64,000 nt of DNA from Actinoplanes subtropicus (GCF_000721705.1 NZ_JOJL01000001.1:372001-436000), one strand, 5' to 3'; counted from the stretch's first letter, positions 1 to 9,605 are shown. The notes: generated by a model not told the origin, from the letters alone. Numbers and translations: made by a program.

Positions 1-706
1 TTGCTCGCGTTGCCGGCGTTGGCGGAGAGGCGCTCGAGGGCCCGGTCCAGCCCCTTACGGCTCTCCGGCGTCGGCTGGCGGATGGCCTGCTCGATGGCGG
101 GACGCTCCTGATCGAGCAGGGCCGGATCGGGGTAGGTGTCGCGCAGCACCGCCAGCTGGGCTTCGATCTTCTTGAGCTGCTTCGCCGGCCATTCGCCGTA
201 CACAATCGTGGTTTGCCGGTTTTTGTTCTTTCCGCCGAAGTTCTGGATGCCGCCCTGGAAGTTCAGGTCGCCGAAGGTCGTGCTCCGCTCCTGACGGTGT
301 TCCGTTGCCGCACGGTGTTGGTGCCGCCGAAGTTCTGCACGCCGCCGTGGAAGGTCAGATTGCTGTACGTGTTGTTGATGACCTGGTTCTCGAACTCGGA
401 CGTGTCCACGCCGGAGTCCCGCAGGAAGCCCAGGACGGCCTCGGTGACGGTCTTGTCGACGAGCTTGATGTACTTCGCGCCGTCCAGCTTCTGCATGAAC
501 TTCCTCGTCTCCCGGCCGGCCCGGTCGCGCACGCTGAACCGGGCGCCGTAGTCGTAGAAGCGCAGCTGCTGGGCCTCACGGGTGGAGCGGGACATCCGCC
601 CGGTCAGCCGCAGCGTGTCCCAGCCGATCCGGATCAGCCATCACGGCGCGTACAGGTTGTCCCGCACGTACAGCCGCACCGTGTCGGCCCACGCCCGGCC
701 GAGCAC
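1..706 (-). pseudogene. decayed gene with tandem HGGVQNFGG-type motifs, truncated by window start
   Basis: Reading the minus strand from a GTG at 706, one frame gives plausible protein (DTVRLYVRDNLYAP), meets an in-frame TGA at 643-641, continues in the same frame through RLTGRMSRSTREAQQLRFYDYG and on to a motif LTFHGGVQNFGGTN, then shifts frame around 285-295. The shifted frame continues with a second copy of the motif (LNFQGGIQNFGGKN) and a helical, charged tail that leaves the window. A stop plus a frameshift within otherwise protein-like sequence indicates a pseudogene; two sequencing errors are the alternative. The two Gly/Asn motifs about 25 codons apart resemble short beta-rich motifs found beside actinobacterial STAND ATPases. 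I cannot name the family. It is divergent from the NTPase gene at 914. Confidence 0.6.
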
Positions 707-913
707 CCGGTCGGCGCGTCACTCGGCCGCGCGGCCGGAGTCCGACGAGTCCAGTGGAAAGGGCCGTGACAACGCGGCGATCGCGGCGTCCTCCCGGGCG
801 CTGGAGCACGTGGTCGGCCCACGGCTCCCGACCGGGCAGCTCGACCGATCCGCGAAGCCGGCCGGGTTCCTCGTGGGGCCCGGTCGGCCATACTGGGGGA
901 GTGACGGGCCCCG

Positions 914-3900
914 ATGAGACGTGAGGTGTCGGCCCGGCAGGTCAACATCGCCGGCGACGCCGCGACGCTGCTCGCCGTCCAGAATGGTGACCTGCATGTG
1001 CACCAGCGGATCGGCACGCATTTCATCGACGAGCTGTCGTTCGGCGCGGTCGCGGTGCCCTCCGGCGAGCAGCCGAGCCGGCTGCTCAACGCGGGCAACC
1101 GGGTCGTCCGCTTCATCGGCCGGGAGCAGGAGCTGGCCGAGCTGACCGGGTGGCGGGAGAGCGGCGCCGCGATGGCCGTCCGGCTGGTCCACGGTGGCGC
1201 GGGGCAGGGCAAGACCCGGCTGGCGCACCGATTCGCCGAGCTCGCGCACGCGGCCGGGTGGATCACCGTACGGGCCCGGCACAGCCGCGACGCCGTGGTG
1301 CAGCCGGTGGCGGTGGCCGCCGGGAACGCCCTGGTGGAGGTGAAGCCGCTGCTCGTGCTGGTCGACTACGCCGAGCGCTGGCCGCTGTCCGACCTGCTGG
1401 CGCTGCTGCTCGACCGGCGCCTGCACGCCGGCCGGGCGCTCCGGGTGCTCCTGCTGGCCCGGCCGCTCGGCGCCTGGTGGGACGCGCTGACGTACCGCCT
1501 CTCCGAGGCGCTCGGGGTGCGCGCCGACAGCACCGAACTGGCCGCGTTCGACACCGCCCGGATCGGCCCGCGGGAGGTGTTCGAGGTCGCCCGCGCGTGC
1601 TTCGCGACGGCTCTGGGCATCGCCGAGCCCGGTCATCCGGCGCCCGAGCTCGAAGGCTCCTTCCTGACCGTGCACATGGCGGCCCTGGCCCAGGTCCTGG
1701 CCGTCCGGCACGGCGAGACACCGCCGACGGATCCGGCTCAGCTCTCGGCGTACCTGTTGTCCCGGGAGCGCAGCCACTGGCAGTCGATGTACGACAACGA
1801 CCGGCGCGTCGAGTCCACCCCGCAGGTGCTGGGCCGGGCGGTGTACGTGGCCGCGCTGACCCGCTCGCTCGACTACGCGTCCGCCGTCCCGGTGCTGAAG
1901 GCGGTGACCGTCGCCGACGGTGCCGAGGACGCCAGTCGAGTGCTCGGCGACCACGCCATGTGCTACCCGCCGCACGATCCCGGGACGGTGCTGGAACCGC
2001 TCTACCCGGACCGGCTGGCCGAGGACTTCATCGCGCTGCAGACCCCGGGTCACGCGATCGGCGAGTTCCGGCCCGACCCCTGGGCCGGCGGCGCGCTCGC
2101 CGCGTTGCTCGCCCACGACGCCCGCAGCGCCGGCACCGCGCTGCCGCTGCTGATCGAGTCCGCGCGCCGGTGGCCCCACCTTGCGGCGAACCAACTGCTG
2201 CCGGTCCTGCGGGAGCGGCCCGAGCTCGCCGTCCGGGCCGGGGCGGCGGCGCTGTCGGCGATCGCCTCCGCCCCGACGATGCCGCTGGACGTGCTGGTGG
2301 CGATCGAGTCCGCGTTTCCCGCCGAGCCACCGGCCGATCTGCACGCGGGCGTCGCCGCGATCACCGAGCGGCTCGCGACCGAGCTGGCCGGCCACACCGA
2401 CGATCCGGGGCGCGCGGCCGCCCTCGCGCTGAAGCTCGGCTGGCGCCTGCTCGACTCCGGCCGCGTCAAGGACGGCATCGCCCTGCTCACCGAGGCGGCG
2501 GCGATCGCGCGGCGGCTGGCGGCCGGCGATCAAGCCGCGCACGTCGCCCAGTTGGAGCTCGCCCTGCGCAGCCTCGGCCGCGCCCACGCCCGCGCGAAGG
2601 ACTGGGCGCCGGCCGCCGAGGCGCTCGGCGAGGCGGTCGGGCTGTGGGCCGACAACGGGGGCCGGTGCACGCCGCCGTCGGAGGACGTCGCCAGTTGCCT
2701 GGCCGATCTCAGCCTCGCGCTGTGGCACCAGGGCCGCGGCGCGTCCTCGCTGTCCACCCGGCATCGGGCGATCGCCCAGCTGCGCCGCCTGGTGGCGGTC
2801 GACGGCCGGCACCGGACGACGCTGATCCGCGTGCTGGTGCAGCAGGCGGACCAGCTACGCCGCGGCGACCGCAACGAGGACGCCCTCGACGCGCTCGACG
2901 AGGCCCTGGAGCTGCTGAAGGCGGTCGCCGGAAGCGCCGGCTCGGGGCTCGAGCTGGACTTCGCCGCGACCCTGCTCGGGCGGGCGAAGACGCTGCAGTC
3001 ACTCGACCGGCTCGAGGAGGCCGAGTTCGCCGCCTCGGGCGCGGTGACGGTGTTCCGGCGGCTGGCCGAGGTGAACGTCCGCTACGACCACGACCTGGCG
3101 CAGGCCCGCCAGGTGCAGGCGGACGTGCTGGCCGGGCGGTCGCGGTGGCGGGAGGCGCTCGACGCGCAGGCCGAGACCGTCGCCATCCACCGCCGCCTGG
3201 CCCGGATCAGCGCGGAGTGGCACGGGCTCGGCCTCATCCGCGCGCTGATCCGGTTCGCCGGCATCTGCCGCGACGCGGGAACCCGGACCGAGGCGGCCCT
3301 CGGCGCCCTGGACGAGGCGATCGAGATGGCCCGGGCGCCCCGGTACCAAAGCGTTCGGGACCGGCTGATCCTGACCGCGCGGGCGATCGGCGCCGACCTC
3401 CTCGCCGCGGCCGGCCGCCACCAGGAAGCGGACGCGATGCGCCGGACGGCCCAGCAATCGCCGCAGCCCGATCAGCCGACGCCGGGCGATCTGGCCCAGG
3501 TGGCGCGCTCGATCGGCAAGCTCCACCCGCAGATAGCCCGAGCCCGGCTGGAGAACCACTTCCGCTCGAAGGAGATCGCCGCCCTGATACTCGCGATGAG
3601 GCCGCAGGGCTACTGGCTCCATGTCGTGTTGGACGGGTTCGAGCGGACCCGGCGAGCGGCGGTCGTGAAGTGGCTCGTGCAGGACGTCGCCCTCCTGGAC
3701 GACCCGGTGGTCACGCGGTACGTGGTCCAGCTGCTGCGGGGTCACGACACCCTGAGTATCGCCCGGTTCCTCGGCTGGGCGGCTCCGGTGGTCGCGGCCG
3801 TCGTCCTGGAGAACGTGAGTAGCTACACCGCTTGCCAGGTCATGCCATTCGTCGAGCCGGCGCGCATCGCGGCGATCATCCGCGAGCTCGGCTACGACCC

Positions 3901-3931
3901 GCGGGTGGAAATCCTCCGCGAGGATGGCTAG
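914..3931 (+). CDS. STAND-like P-loop NTPase with TPR-type repeats
   Basis: A 1005-residue cytoplasmic protein without signal peptide or membrane segment. Residues 9-30 form a short VQ-x-GD-containing motif of the kind that precedes NTPase modules in actinobacterial conflict-type ATPases. A Walker A motif GGAGQGKTR lies at about 94-102 and a Walker B-like LLVLVDYAE at about 146-154, following a GREQEL signature at about 69-74, as in AAA/NACHT-type STAND proteins. From about residue 500 to 830 the sequence consists of Ala/Leu-rich helical pairs typical of tetratricopeptide repeats. The C-terminal 150 residues are helical and unassigned. STAND proteins act as switch scaffolds that sense a signal and recruit an effector; the signal and effector here are unknown. 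It is divergent from the decayed gene at 1-706, which carries related short motifs. Confidence 0.75.
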   Translation: MRREVSARQVNIAGDAATLLAVQNGDLHVHQRIGTHFIDELSFGAVAVPSGEQPSRLLNAGNRVVRFIGREQELAELTGWRESGAAMAVRLVHGGAGQGKTRLAHRFAELAHAAGWITVRARHSRDAVVQPVAVAAGNALVEVKPLLVLVDYAERWPLSDLLALLLDRRLHAGRALRVLLLARPLGAWWDALTYRLSEALGVRADSTELAAFDTARIGPREVFEVARACFATALGIAEPGHPAPELEGSFLTVHMAALAQVLAVRHGETPPTDPAQLSAYLLSRERSHWQSMYDNDRRVESTPQVLGRAVYVAALTRSLDYASAVPVLKAVTVADGAEDASRVLGDHAMCYPPHDPGTVLEPLYPDRLAEDFIALQTPGHAIGEFRPDPWAGGALAALLAHDARSAGTALPLLIESARRWPHLAANQLLPVLRERPELAVRAGAAALSAIASAPTMPLDVLVAIESAFPAEPPADLHAGVAAITERLATELAGHTDDPGRAAALALKLGWRLLDSGRVKDGIALLTEAAAIARRLAAGDQAAHVAQLELALRSLGRAHARAKDWAPAAEALGEAVGLWADNGGRCTPPSEDVASCLADLSLALWHQGRGASSLSTRHRAIAQLRRLVAVDGRHRTTLIRVLVQQADQLRRGDRNEDALDALDEALELLKAVAGSAGSGLELDFAATLLGRAKTLQSLDRLEEAEFAASGAVTVFRRLAEVNVRYDHDLAQARQVQADVLAGRSRWREALDAQAETVAIHRRLARISAEWHGLGLIRALIRFAGICRDAGTRTEAALGALDEAIEMARAPRYQSVRDRLILTARAIGADLLAAAGRHQEADAMRRTAQQSPQPDQPTPGDLAQVARSIGKLHPQIARARLENHFRSKEIAALILAMRPQGYWLHVVLDGFERTRRAAVVKWLVQDVALLDDPVVTRYVVQLLRGHDTLSIARFLGWAAPVVAAVVLENVSSYTACQVMPFVEPARIAAIIRELGYDPRVEILREDG

Positions 3932-4002
3932 CCCTTTTCGGCGCCTTCGTTGGCGTCGCGCACGCCCGGCACGGCCATCAGCCCGATCACGAGGGGAACT
4001 CC

Positions 4003-5988
4003 ATGAACCGGCTACAGCCGCTGCTGCACGACCTCGTCGCCACCATCGCCGCGCCCACCACCGTGCTGGCCGGCCCCGACGGGCAGATCCGCGCGGCCGG
4101 AGTGCAGGGTGCCTACCACGGCGACGCCCGCGTGCTCTCCGCGGCGGTGCTGCGCCTCGATGGCCGCGAGACCGAGCCGATCGGCCACGCGAGCGCCGGC
4201 GCCGGCACCACCCACTTCGTCTCGCTGGCCCGCTGGCTCGGCGACCCCGGCCCCGACCCCACCCTGCGCGTCGAGCGCACCCGCACGGTCACCCCGGGCC
4301 GAATCGACGAGCGCATCACCCTCACCTCGACCGCGTCGGCGCAGGTCAGCACCACCGTCACGGTCGAGCTGGCGGCCGACCTCGCCCCGATCGAGGTGGT
4401 CAAGAGCGGCGGCCGGGCGGCACCCCTGCCCGCGTCCACGGCCGACGGCGTCCTCATCTGGAAGCGCGACGACATCACCGTCACGGCCACCGCCGAGCTG
4501 AACTGGCCGGTCACCCTCGCCCCGGGCACTTCCCAAACCTTGACCTTCACCGTACGGGCGGACGACCCGGCCGCCGTGGTGCATCCGCCCGTCCGGGCCC
4601 GCGACTGGAGCGCCGCGCGGGTCAGCTCCGGCGACCAGCGTCTGGGCCGGTTGGTCGCCCGTTCCCTCGACGACCTCCAGGCGCTGCGGCTCACCGACGG
4701 CGAGGACACCTTCCTCGGCGCCGGGGTGCCCTGGTTCCTCACCCTGTTCGGTCGGGACAGCATCTGGGCGGCCCGCATGCTGCTGCCCCTGGGTACCGAC
4801 CTGGCCGCCGGGACGCTGCGGGTCCTCGCCCGCCGCCAGGGCACCAAGGTGGACCCGGCCTCCGGCGAGGCGCCCGGCAAGATCCTGCACGAGCTGCGCC
4901 GGCAGGAGTTCGTCCTCGCCGGCGGCCCGCACCTGCCGGCGACGTACTACGGGACCATCGACGCCACCCCGCTCTGGATCAGCCTGCTGCACGACGCCTG
5001 GCGCTGGGGACTCGCGGAGGCGCAGGTCGCCGCGCTGCTGCCGCATCTGCAAGCCGCACTCGACTGGCTCGCCGGCGACGCCGACCCCGACGGCGACGGC
5101 TTCCTGGAATACCTCGACACCAGCGGACACGGCCTGGCCAACCAGGGCTGGAAAGACTCCGGCGACGCCGTACGCCACCACGACGGCCGGCTCGCCGAAC
5201 CGCCCATCGCGCTGGCCGAGGTCCAGGGATACGCCCACCGCGCCGCCCTGGACGGCGCCGCCCTGCTCGACGCGTTCGGCCGGCCCGGCGCCGACCGGTG
5301 GCGCGATTACGCCGCCGTCCTTGCCGACCGCTTCCGCGCGAAATTCTGGGTCGACGGCGGCTACCCGGCCCTGGCCCTCGACCGCGACAAACGCCCCGTC
5401 GACTCGCTCACCAGCAACATCGGCCACCTGCTCGGTACCGGCCTCCTCGACCCCGCGGAGGAACGAGCCGTCGCCACCGTCCTCGGCGGCGACGCCATGT
5501 CCGGCGCCTACGGGCTGCGCACCATGTCCACCGGTGACGCGGGCTTCGCGCCGCTGTCCTACCACTGCGGCTCGGTCTGGACCCACGACACCGCGATCGT
5601 CGCCGCCGGGCTCGCCCGGGCCGGCTTCCCCACCGAGGCCACCACCCTGATCGACGGGCTCCTGACCGCCGCCGAGGCCTTCGACTACCGCATGCCCGAA
5701 CTGCACGCCGGAGATGCGCGCGCCGCGTACGCCCGGCCCATGCCCTACCCCGCCGCCTGCCGGCCGCAAGCCTGGTCGGCCGCCGCCGTCGTCCTCCTGC
5801 TGCAGACCATCCTCGGCCTGGAACCCGACGTACCCAACGGCCGAGTCCGGCTGAACCCGCTACCCGGCTCGCCGTTCGGCCCGGTCACCGCGCGCGGCCT
5901 GCAGATCGCCGGCCACGCGATCGACGTCACCCACGGCACCGACACCACGATCACCGGCCTCCCGGCCGCGCTGTCGGTCCACCGGTAG
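4003..5988 (+). CDS. glycogen debranching-type glycosidase (amylo-alpha-1,6-glucosidase family)
   Basis: A 661-residue soluble protein. The first 250 residues match the N-terminal beta domain of bacterial glycogen-debranching-like enzymes, and the rest has the (alpha/alpha)6 glycosidase signature, including VPWFLTLFGRDSIWAARM near residue 245 and a C-terminal stretch with CRPQAWSA and a beta cap (GRVRLNPLPG). The family removes alpha-1,6-linked glucose or acts on related oligosaccharides in the cytoplasm. The frame is open upstream, but ATG 4003 is chosen because GAGGGGAA lies just ahead of it and because family homology begins there. It is the only carbohydrate enzyme nearby, so substrate cannot be set from context. 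Confidence 0.8.
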   Translation: MNRLQPLLHDLVATIAAPTTVLAGPDGQIRAAGVQGAYHGDARVLSAAVLRLDGRETEPIGHASAGAGTTHFVSLARWLGDPGPDPTLRVERTRTVTPGRIDERITLTSTASAQVSTTVTVELAADLAPIEVVKSGGRAAPLPASTADGVLIWKRDDITVTATAELNWPVTLAPGTSQTLTFTVRADDPAAVVHPPVRARDWSAARVSSGDQRLGRLVARSLDDLQALRLTDGEDTFLGAGVPWFLTLFGRDSIWAARMLLPLGTDLAAGTLRVLARRQGTKVDPASGEAPGKILHELRRQEFVLAGGPHLPATYYGTIDATPLWISLLHDAWRWGLAEAQVAALLPHLQAALDWLAGDADPDGDGFLEYLDTSGHGLANQGWKDSGDAVRHHDGRLAEPPIALAEVQGYAHRAALDGAALLDAFGRPGADRWRDYAAVLADRFRAKFWVDGGYPALALDRDKRPVDSLTSNIGHLLGTGLLDPAEERAVATVLGGDAMSGAYGLRTMSTGDAGFAPLSYHCGSVWTHDTAIVAAGLARAGFPTEATTLIDGLLTAAEAFDYRMPELHAGDARAAYARPMPYPAACRPQAWSAAAVVLLLQTILGLEPDVPNGRVRLNPLPGSPFGPVTARGLQIAGHAIDVTHGTDTTITGLPAALSVHR

Positions 5989-5998
5989 TTTCTCCGGC

Positions 5999-6931
5999 AT
6001 GGTCCCTGAGTGGCTGGTGTCGTGGTGTCGTACCCACCTGGGCGCGGTCCCGGCCGACGTGCTGCACGAGTCGGCGCACATGTCCGAGGTCTACGGCGTA
6101 CGCCTGACCGACGGGCGCGAGGTGGCCGTGAAGGCCCGGCCCGATCGGAGCGGTCGCGAGGCCACCTGCGTCGAGGTGCAGCGCTTCGCCGTGCTCAACG
6201 GCTATCCGGCGGCCGCGCCGCTGACCGGGGTGACGCTGCACGGCGGCAAGGCGGTGCACGCCGAGGAGTGGCGGCCCGGCGGGGACACGCGGCGGGGCGA
6301 CGATCCGGCGACCGCCCAGGCGTTCGCGGCGCCGCTGGCCCGGCTGGTCGACCTGGCCGCCGACATCGAGGTGGGTGGGACGGAGCCGGGCGCGGTTGAG
6401 CCGCCGCTGCCCAACCCGGAGTGGACCCGCTGGGACCACGACGAGCCGGGCGTCTGGCCGCGTATCCCGTACCTGGACGGGTACGACCACTCCCGGGTGC
6501 CGGGGTTCGTGGTCGAGGCCGGCGAGCGGCTGCGCGACCGGCTCGCCGGGATCTACCTGCCGCGGGTGCTCGGCCACGCCGACTGGGAGTCGCAGAACCT
6601 CCGCTGGCACGGCGACACGCTCTGGGCGGTGCACGACTGGGACAGCCTGGCCTGGCTGCCCGAGGCCGCGATCGCCGGGGCCGCCTCCGGCGCGTTCGCC
6701 AGCCATGCCGAGCCGACGCTCGCGCCGGTCGCGTCGTCGGCGGCGTTCCTGGAGGCGTACCAGCGGGCGCGGCGGCCGTTCACCGCCGAGGAGATCGAGG
6801 TGGCCTGGGCGGCGAGCCTGTGGCCGGCGCTGCACAACGCGCGGGCCGAGGCGCTGCGTGGGAGCACGCCGATCGCCCTGGACGCGGTGGCCTCCCAGGC
6901 CGTCGATCGGCTACGGCTGGCCGGGGCCTGA
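5999..6931 (+). CDS. aminoglycoside phosphotransferase-fold kinase
   Basis: A 310-residue protein with the APH/choline-kinase fold. The N-lobe shows a substrate-binding strand with REVAVKARP (probable ATP-binding Lys), the catalytic loop reads GHADWESQNL (His, Asp and Asn as in HxDxxxxN), and the metal-binding segment is VHDWDSLAW. Family members phosphorylate aminoglycosides, choline, homoserine, sugars or protein residues, so the substrate cannot be read from sequence. The start overlaps nothing and lies 10 bp after the glycosidase stop, suggesting co-transcription. Two other APH-fold proteins occur in this window (11782-12705 and 58238-59227); they are not close copies. Confidence 0.75.
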   Translation: MVPEWLVSWCRTHLGAVPADVLHESAHMSEVYGVRLTDGREVAVKARPDRSGREATCVEVQRFAVLNGYPAAAPLTGVTLHGGKAVHAEEWRPGGDTRRGDDPATAQAFAAPLARLVDLAADIEVGGTEPGAVEPPLPNPEWTRWDHDEPGVWPRIPYLDGYDHSRVPGFVVEAGERLRDRLAGIYLPRVLGHADWESQNLRWHGDTLWAVHDWDSLAWLPEAAIAGAASGAFASHAEPTLAPVASSAAFLEAYQRARRPFTAEEIEVAWAASLWPALHNARAEALRGSTPIALDAVASQAVDRLRLAGA

Positions 6932-6953
6932 GGGGCGACCGTACGATTTTCTC

Positions 6954-7724
6954 GTGCTCACCGTTGTCCACGCCTGCCTGCGGGACGGCCGCGGCGGTAG
7001 CCCGACCGCCGTGCTCGACGAATCGGCGATGTCCGATGAGGAGCGCCGGTCGGCGCCGGGGCGGGCCGGGGCGTCGCATGCGGTCTTCGTGGCGCCGGAC
7101 GGGGGTGTCCGGTTCTTCACCGCCGAGGGCGAGTTGCCGGCGTGCGGGCACGGGACCGTGGCGGCGCTGGCGCTGCTCGCCCAGCGGACGGGCCGGTCGG
7201 AACACCTGCTGCGCGTTTCCGGCCGTACCTTCTGGGGTCGGGCGATTCCGATCGGGGACGGCCTGTTCGACGCCGCCTTCGACCCCGGGGCGATCACGAT
7301 TCGCCCACCCGATAAATCAGAAATGTCGGAAATAGGCGCGATGATCAAGGCGACCGGAAACGCCTGCGTCGCCACGCTCGGGCGGCCCCGGATGCTCCTC
7401 CCGATCGCCGACCGGGAAAAGCTGGCGGCGCTGCGGCCCGACATCGACCGGTTACGAGCGGCGACGGATCGATTCGGCCTGCTCGGCTGCTATGTCTACA
7501 CGGTTCCGGATGCCGAGGGCCGCGCCGCCGCCCGCATGTTCGCCCCGTCGATCGGCGTCCCCGAGGACATCGCCAACGCCAACAGCACCGCCTGCCTGGC
7601 TGCCCACCTCGGCACCGACCTGCGCGTCGACATGGGCGACAGCCTCGGCAGCCCGGCCACGGTCACCGCCTCGGCCCAGCCCGACGGCAGCGTCCTGGTC
7701 GGCGGGATCGCGGCGATCACCTGA
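6954..7724 (+). CDS. PhzF-like (phenazine biosynthesis-like) fold protein
   Basis: A 256-residue protein with the duplicated PhzF fold. The first half contains FFTAEGELPACGHGTVAA, matching the family's FTP-x-x-E-x-P-x-CGHAT signature, and the second half has a matching CLAAHLG region. PhzF proteins isomerise or epimerise small acids using a glutamate in an SET motif; here the corresponding segment reads ASHAVFV, so the catalytic Glu appears replaced by His, which puts isomerase activity in doubt. GTG 6954 is chosen because homology starts at once (VHACLRDGRGGSPTAV); it follows the kinase stop by 22 bp. Its 3' end overlaps the convergent response-regulator gene by 8 bp. Confidence 0.7.
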   Translation: MLTVVHACLRDGRGGSPTAVLDESAMSDEERRSAPGRAGASHAVFVAPDGGVRFFTAEGELPACGHGTVAALALLAQRTGRSEHLLRVSGRTFWGRAIPIGDGLFDAAFDPGAITIRPPDKSEMSEIGAMIKATGNACVATLGRPRMLLPIADREKLAALRPDIDRLRAATDRFGLLGCYVYTVPDAEGRAAARMFAPSIGVPEDIANANSTACLAAHLGTDLRVDMGDSLGSPATVTASAQPDGSVLVGGIAAIT

Positions 7725-8370
7725 CCAGGCCGTCCTCGAAGGCGATGATGACCAGCTGGACCCGGTCGCGGACGCCGAGCTTCGCGATCGCCCGGGTGAT
7801 GTGCGTCTTCGCGGTCAGCGGGCTGATCACCAGCTCGCGGGCGATCTCCTCGTTGGACAGGCCGGTCGCGACCAGCTGTACCACCTCCCGCTCGCGGTCG
7901 GTCAGTACCGCCAGGCGATCGCCCCCGGCGGCGGCCGCCGGCACCGGCCGGTGCGCGAACTGGCCCACCACCCGGCGGGTCACGCTCGGCGAGAGCAGCG
8001 CGTCCCCACCGGCCACCACCCGTACCGCCTCGCGCAGTCGATCCGGCCCGATCTCCTTGGTGAGGAAACCGCTGGCCCCGGCCGCGAGCGCCGCGAACAC
8101 GTACTCATCGGTCTCGAAGGTCGTCAGGATGACGATCCTTGTCGCCGGCAGCTCGGTCAGGATCAGTTTCGTGGCGGTGATGCCGTCCATGCCGGGCATC
8201 CGGATGTCCATCAGGATCACATCCGGTCGCAGCTGCCGCGCGGTGCGGACCGCCTCGTCGCCGGTGGACGCCTCGCCGACGACCGCGATGTCCCGGTCGC
8301 GCCGCAGCAGGCTGCGGAACCCGGCGCGGACGAGGTGCTGGTCGTCGGCGAGGAGGACGGAGATCGTCAT
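7717..8370 (-). CDS. NarL/FixJ-type response regulator
   Basis: A 217-residue two-domain regulator. The receiver domain has the acidic pair in LLADDQ, the phospho-acceptor Asp in DVILMDIRMPG, the conserved Thr in VILTTF and the switch Lys in FLTKEI. The C-terminal LuxR-type HTH (LTDREREVVQLVATGLSNEEIA, given here only as its key region near residues 148-170) binds DNA. It lies 22 bp downstream of the histidine kinase gene on the same strand and is its presumed partner. No target genes are evident; neighbouring genes are on the other strand. Confidence 0.9.
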   Translation of the reverse strand: MTISVLLADDQHLVRAGFRSLLRRDRDIAVVGEASTGDEAVRTARQLRPDVILMDIRMPGMDGITATKLILTELPATRIVILTTFETDEYVFAALAAGASGFLTKEIGPDRLREAVRVVAGGDALLSPSVTRRVVGQFAHRPVPAAAAGGDRLAVLTDREREVVQLVATGLSNEEIARELVISPLTAKTHITRAIAKLGVRDRVQLVIIAFEDGLVR

Positions 8371-8392
8371 CGGGGTGCCCTTCGCGTTGCGG

Positions 8393-9544
8393 TCACGCTG
8401 TGATCGGGATGGTTGCCCGTACGGCGAAACCGGTCTTGCCCGGACCGGCCGTGAGCGCACCGCCCAGCGCGGCCACCCGCTCCCGCATGCCGGAGATGCC
8501 GTGGCCGTCGGCCATCGGGCCGGCGCCCGACCCGTCGTCCTGCACGTCGACGACCACACTGGCCGGCGCGTAGCGCACGGTCACCGTCACCCGGCTCGCC
8601 CGCGCGTGCCGCACGGTGTTGGTCAGCGACTCCTGCACGACGCGGTAGACCGCGGTCGCGACCGGCGCGGGCACGTCGGCCCGGTCGCCGAACTCGTTGA
8701 GCGACACCTCGATGCCCGCCGCCCGCACCTGCTCGGCGAGCCGCTCCAGGCCGTCCAGGTCGTCGATCGGCGCGCCCTCGCGCAGCACGCCGACCAGCGA
8801 CTTCAGGTCGGTCATCGCGCGGCCGCGCACCTCCTGGGCGAGCCGCAGCGACTCGCGCGCCTCGTCCGGGTCGGAGTCGAACGCGTCGAGCGCCACGTTC
8901 AGGTGCACGCCCACCACGGCGAGGGTGTGCGAGACGACGTCGTGCAGGTCGCGGGCGATCTCCACCCGCTCCTCCGCCCGGCGGCGGCGGGCGTCGATCT
9001 CCCGCTCGTGCTCGTCCTGCGCGAGCCGGTGCGCCACCTCGTCGCGCCAGCGCGCCGTGTTCCGGTACGCCGTCGCGGCGGCCAGCAGCGCGGCCATCCA
9101 CAGTGTCTCGCCGCCGACGTGCGCGAGCGCCCAGGTGCCGCCGGGGTGCCGCAAATCGACGAAGCCGTCCCACAGGAAGCCGTACAGCAAGGCCACGCCG
9201 ACGGTGATCGTGGCAGCCCGCAGGCGCCCGCCGAGCGCGAGCACGACGGCCGCGACGCTGGCCGGCCAGACCCAGCCCGATCCGATCAGCAGGGCGCCAC
9301 GCGCGACGACGACGGTCAATATCGACACGATCAACACGGTCAGCGGCCACCGCCGCACGAGGAGGACGAACACGGCCAGCAGAATGGCCAGCGCCATGGT
9401 GATCTCGGTGTGCAGGTTTCCGCCGGTGATCGCCAGTCCGGCCGGAACCCCGACGAGAGTGAGGGCAACAGCGATTTTCGTCATGCCCCGGACGCTAATT
9501 TCGGCCGGGGCGGGCCCGCGTCGTCCCGCGGTCGTCACTGTCAT
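8393..9544 (-). CDS. sensor histidine kinase, HisKA_3 type
   Basis: A 383-residue membrane kinase. Four to five hydrophobic segments fill residues about 20-150, a short coiled linker follows, and the dimerisation/phospho-acceptor helix carries IARDLHDVVSHTLAVV, with ATP-binding motifs in the last third (QDDGSGAGPM and GISGMRERV). The start at 9544 is favoured over an internal ATG at 9484 because GGGAGG lies 5 nt upstream of it. It heads a two-gene operon with the response regulator. The input signal is unknown. The short gap to the divergent gene at 9606 contains an inverted repeat that may be its operator. Confidence 0.88.
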   Translation of the reverse strand: MTVTTAGRRGPAPAEISVRGMTKIAVALTLVGVPAGLAITGGNLHTEITMALAILLAVFVLLVRRWPLTVLIVSILTVVVARGALLIGSGWVWPASVAAVVLALGGRLRAATITVGVALLYGFLWDGFVDLRHPGGTWALAHVGGETLWMAALLAAATAYRNTARWRDEVAHRLAQDEHEREIDARRRRAEERVEIARDLHDVVSHTLAVVGVHLNVALDAFDSDPDEARESLRLAQEVRGRAMTDLKSLVGVLREGAPIDDLDGLERLAEQVRAAGIEVSLNEFGDRADVPAPVATAVYRVVQESLTNTVRHARASRVTVTVRYAPASVVVDVQDDGSGAGPMADGHGISGMRERVAALGGALTAGPGKTGFAVRATIPITA

Positions 9545-9566
9545 CGACGCCTCCCGACTACCCGCG

Positions 9567-9582
9567 TACACCTTTCGGTGTA
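9567..9582. promoter_or_regulatory. inverted repeat in divergent promoter
   Basis: TACACC and GGTGTA flank a 4-nt TTTC spacer, a perfect inverted repeat in the 61-bp gap between the histidine kinase start (9544, minus) and the SUKH gene start (9606, plus). Its position suits an operator serving one or both promoters. NarL-type regulators often bind short inverted repeats like this, so autoregulation by the adjacent response regulator is possible but unproven. Confidence 0.4.
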
Positions 9583-9605
9583 GCCGACATCGATAAGGTA
9601 GCCGG

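Noticed and set aside
719..2812. 697-codon open frame antisense to the STAND gene
   Set aside because: Composition is Arg/Gly/Gln/His-rich without hydrophobic pattern or domains; it mirrors the GC-rich codon bias of the real gene on the plus strand.
1150..3822. 890-codon plus-strand frame within the STAND gene
   Set aside because: Out of frame with the Walker motifs and almost only Arg, Gly, Pro and Ala; a frame shadow.
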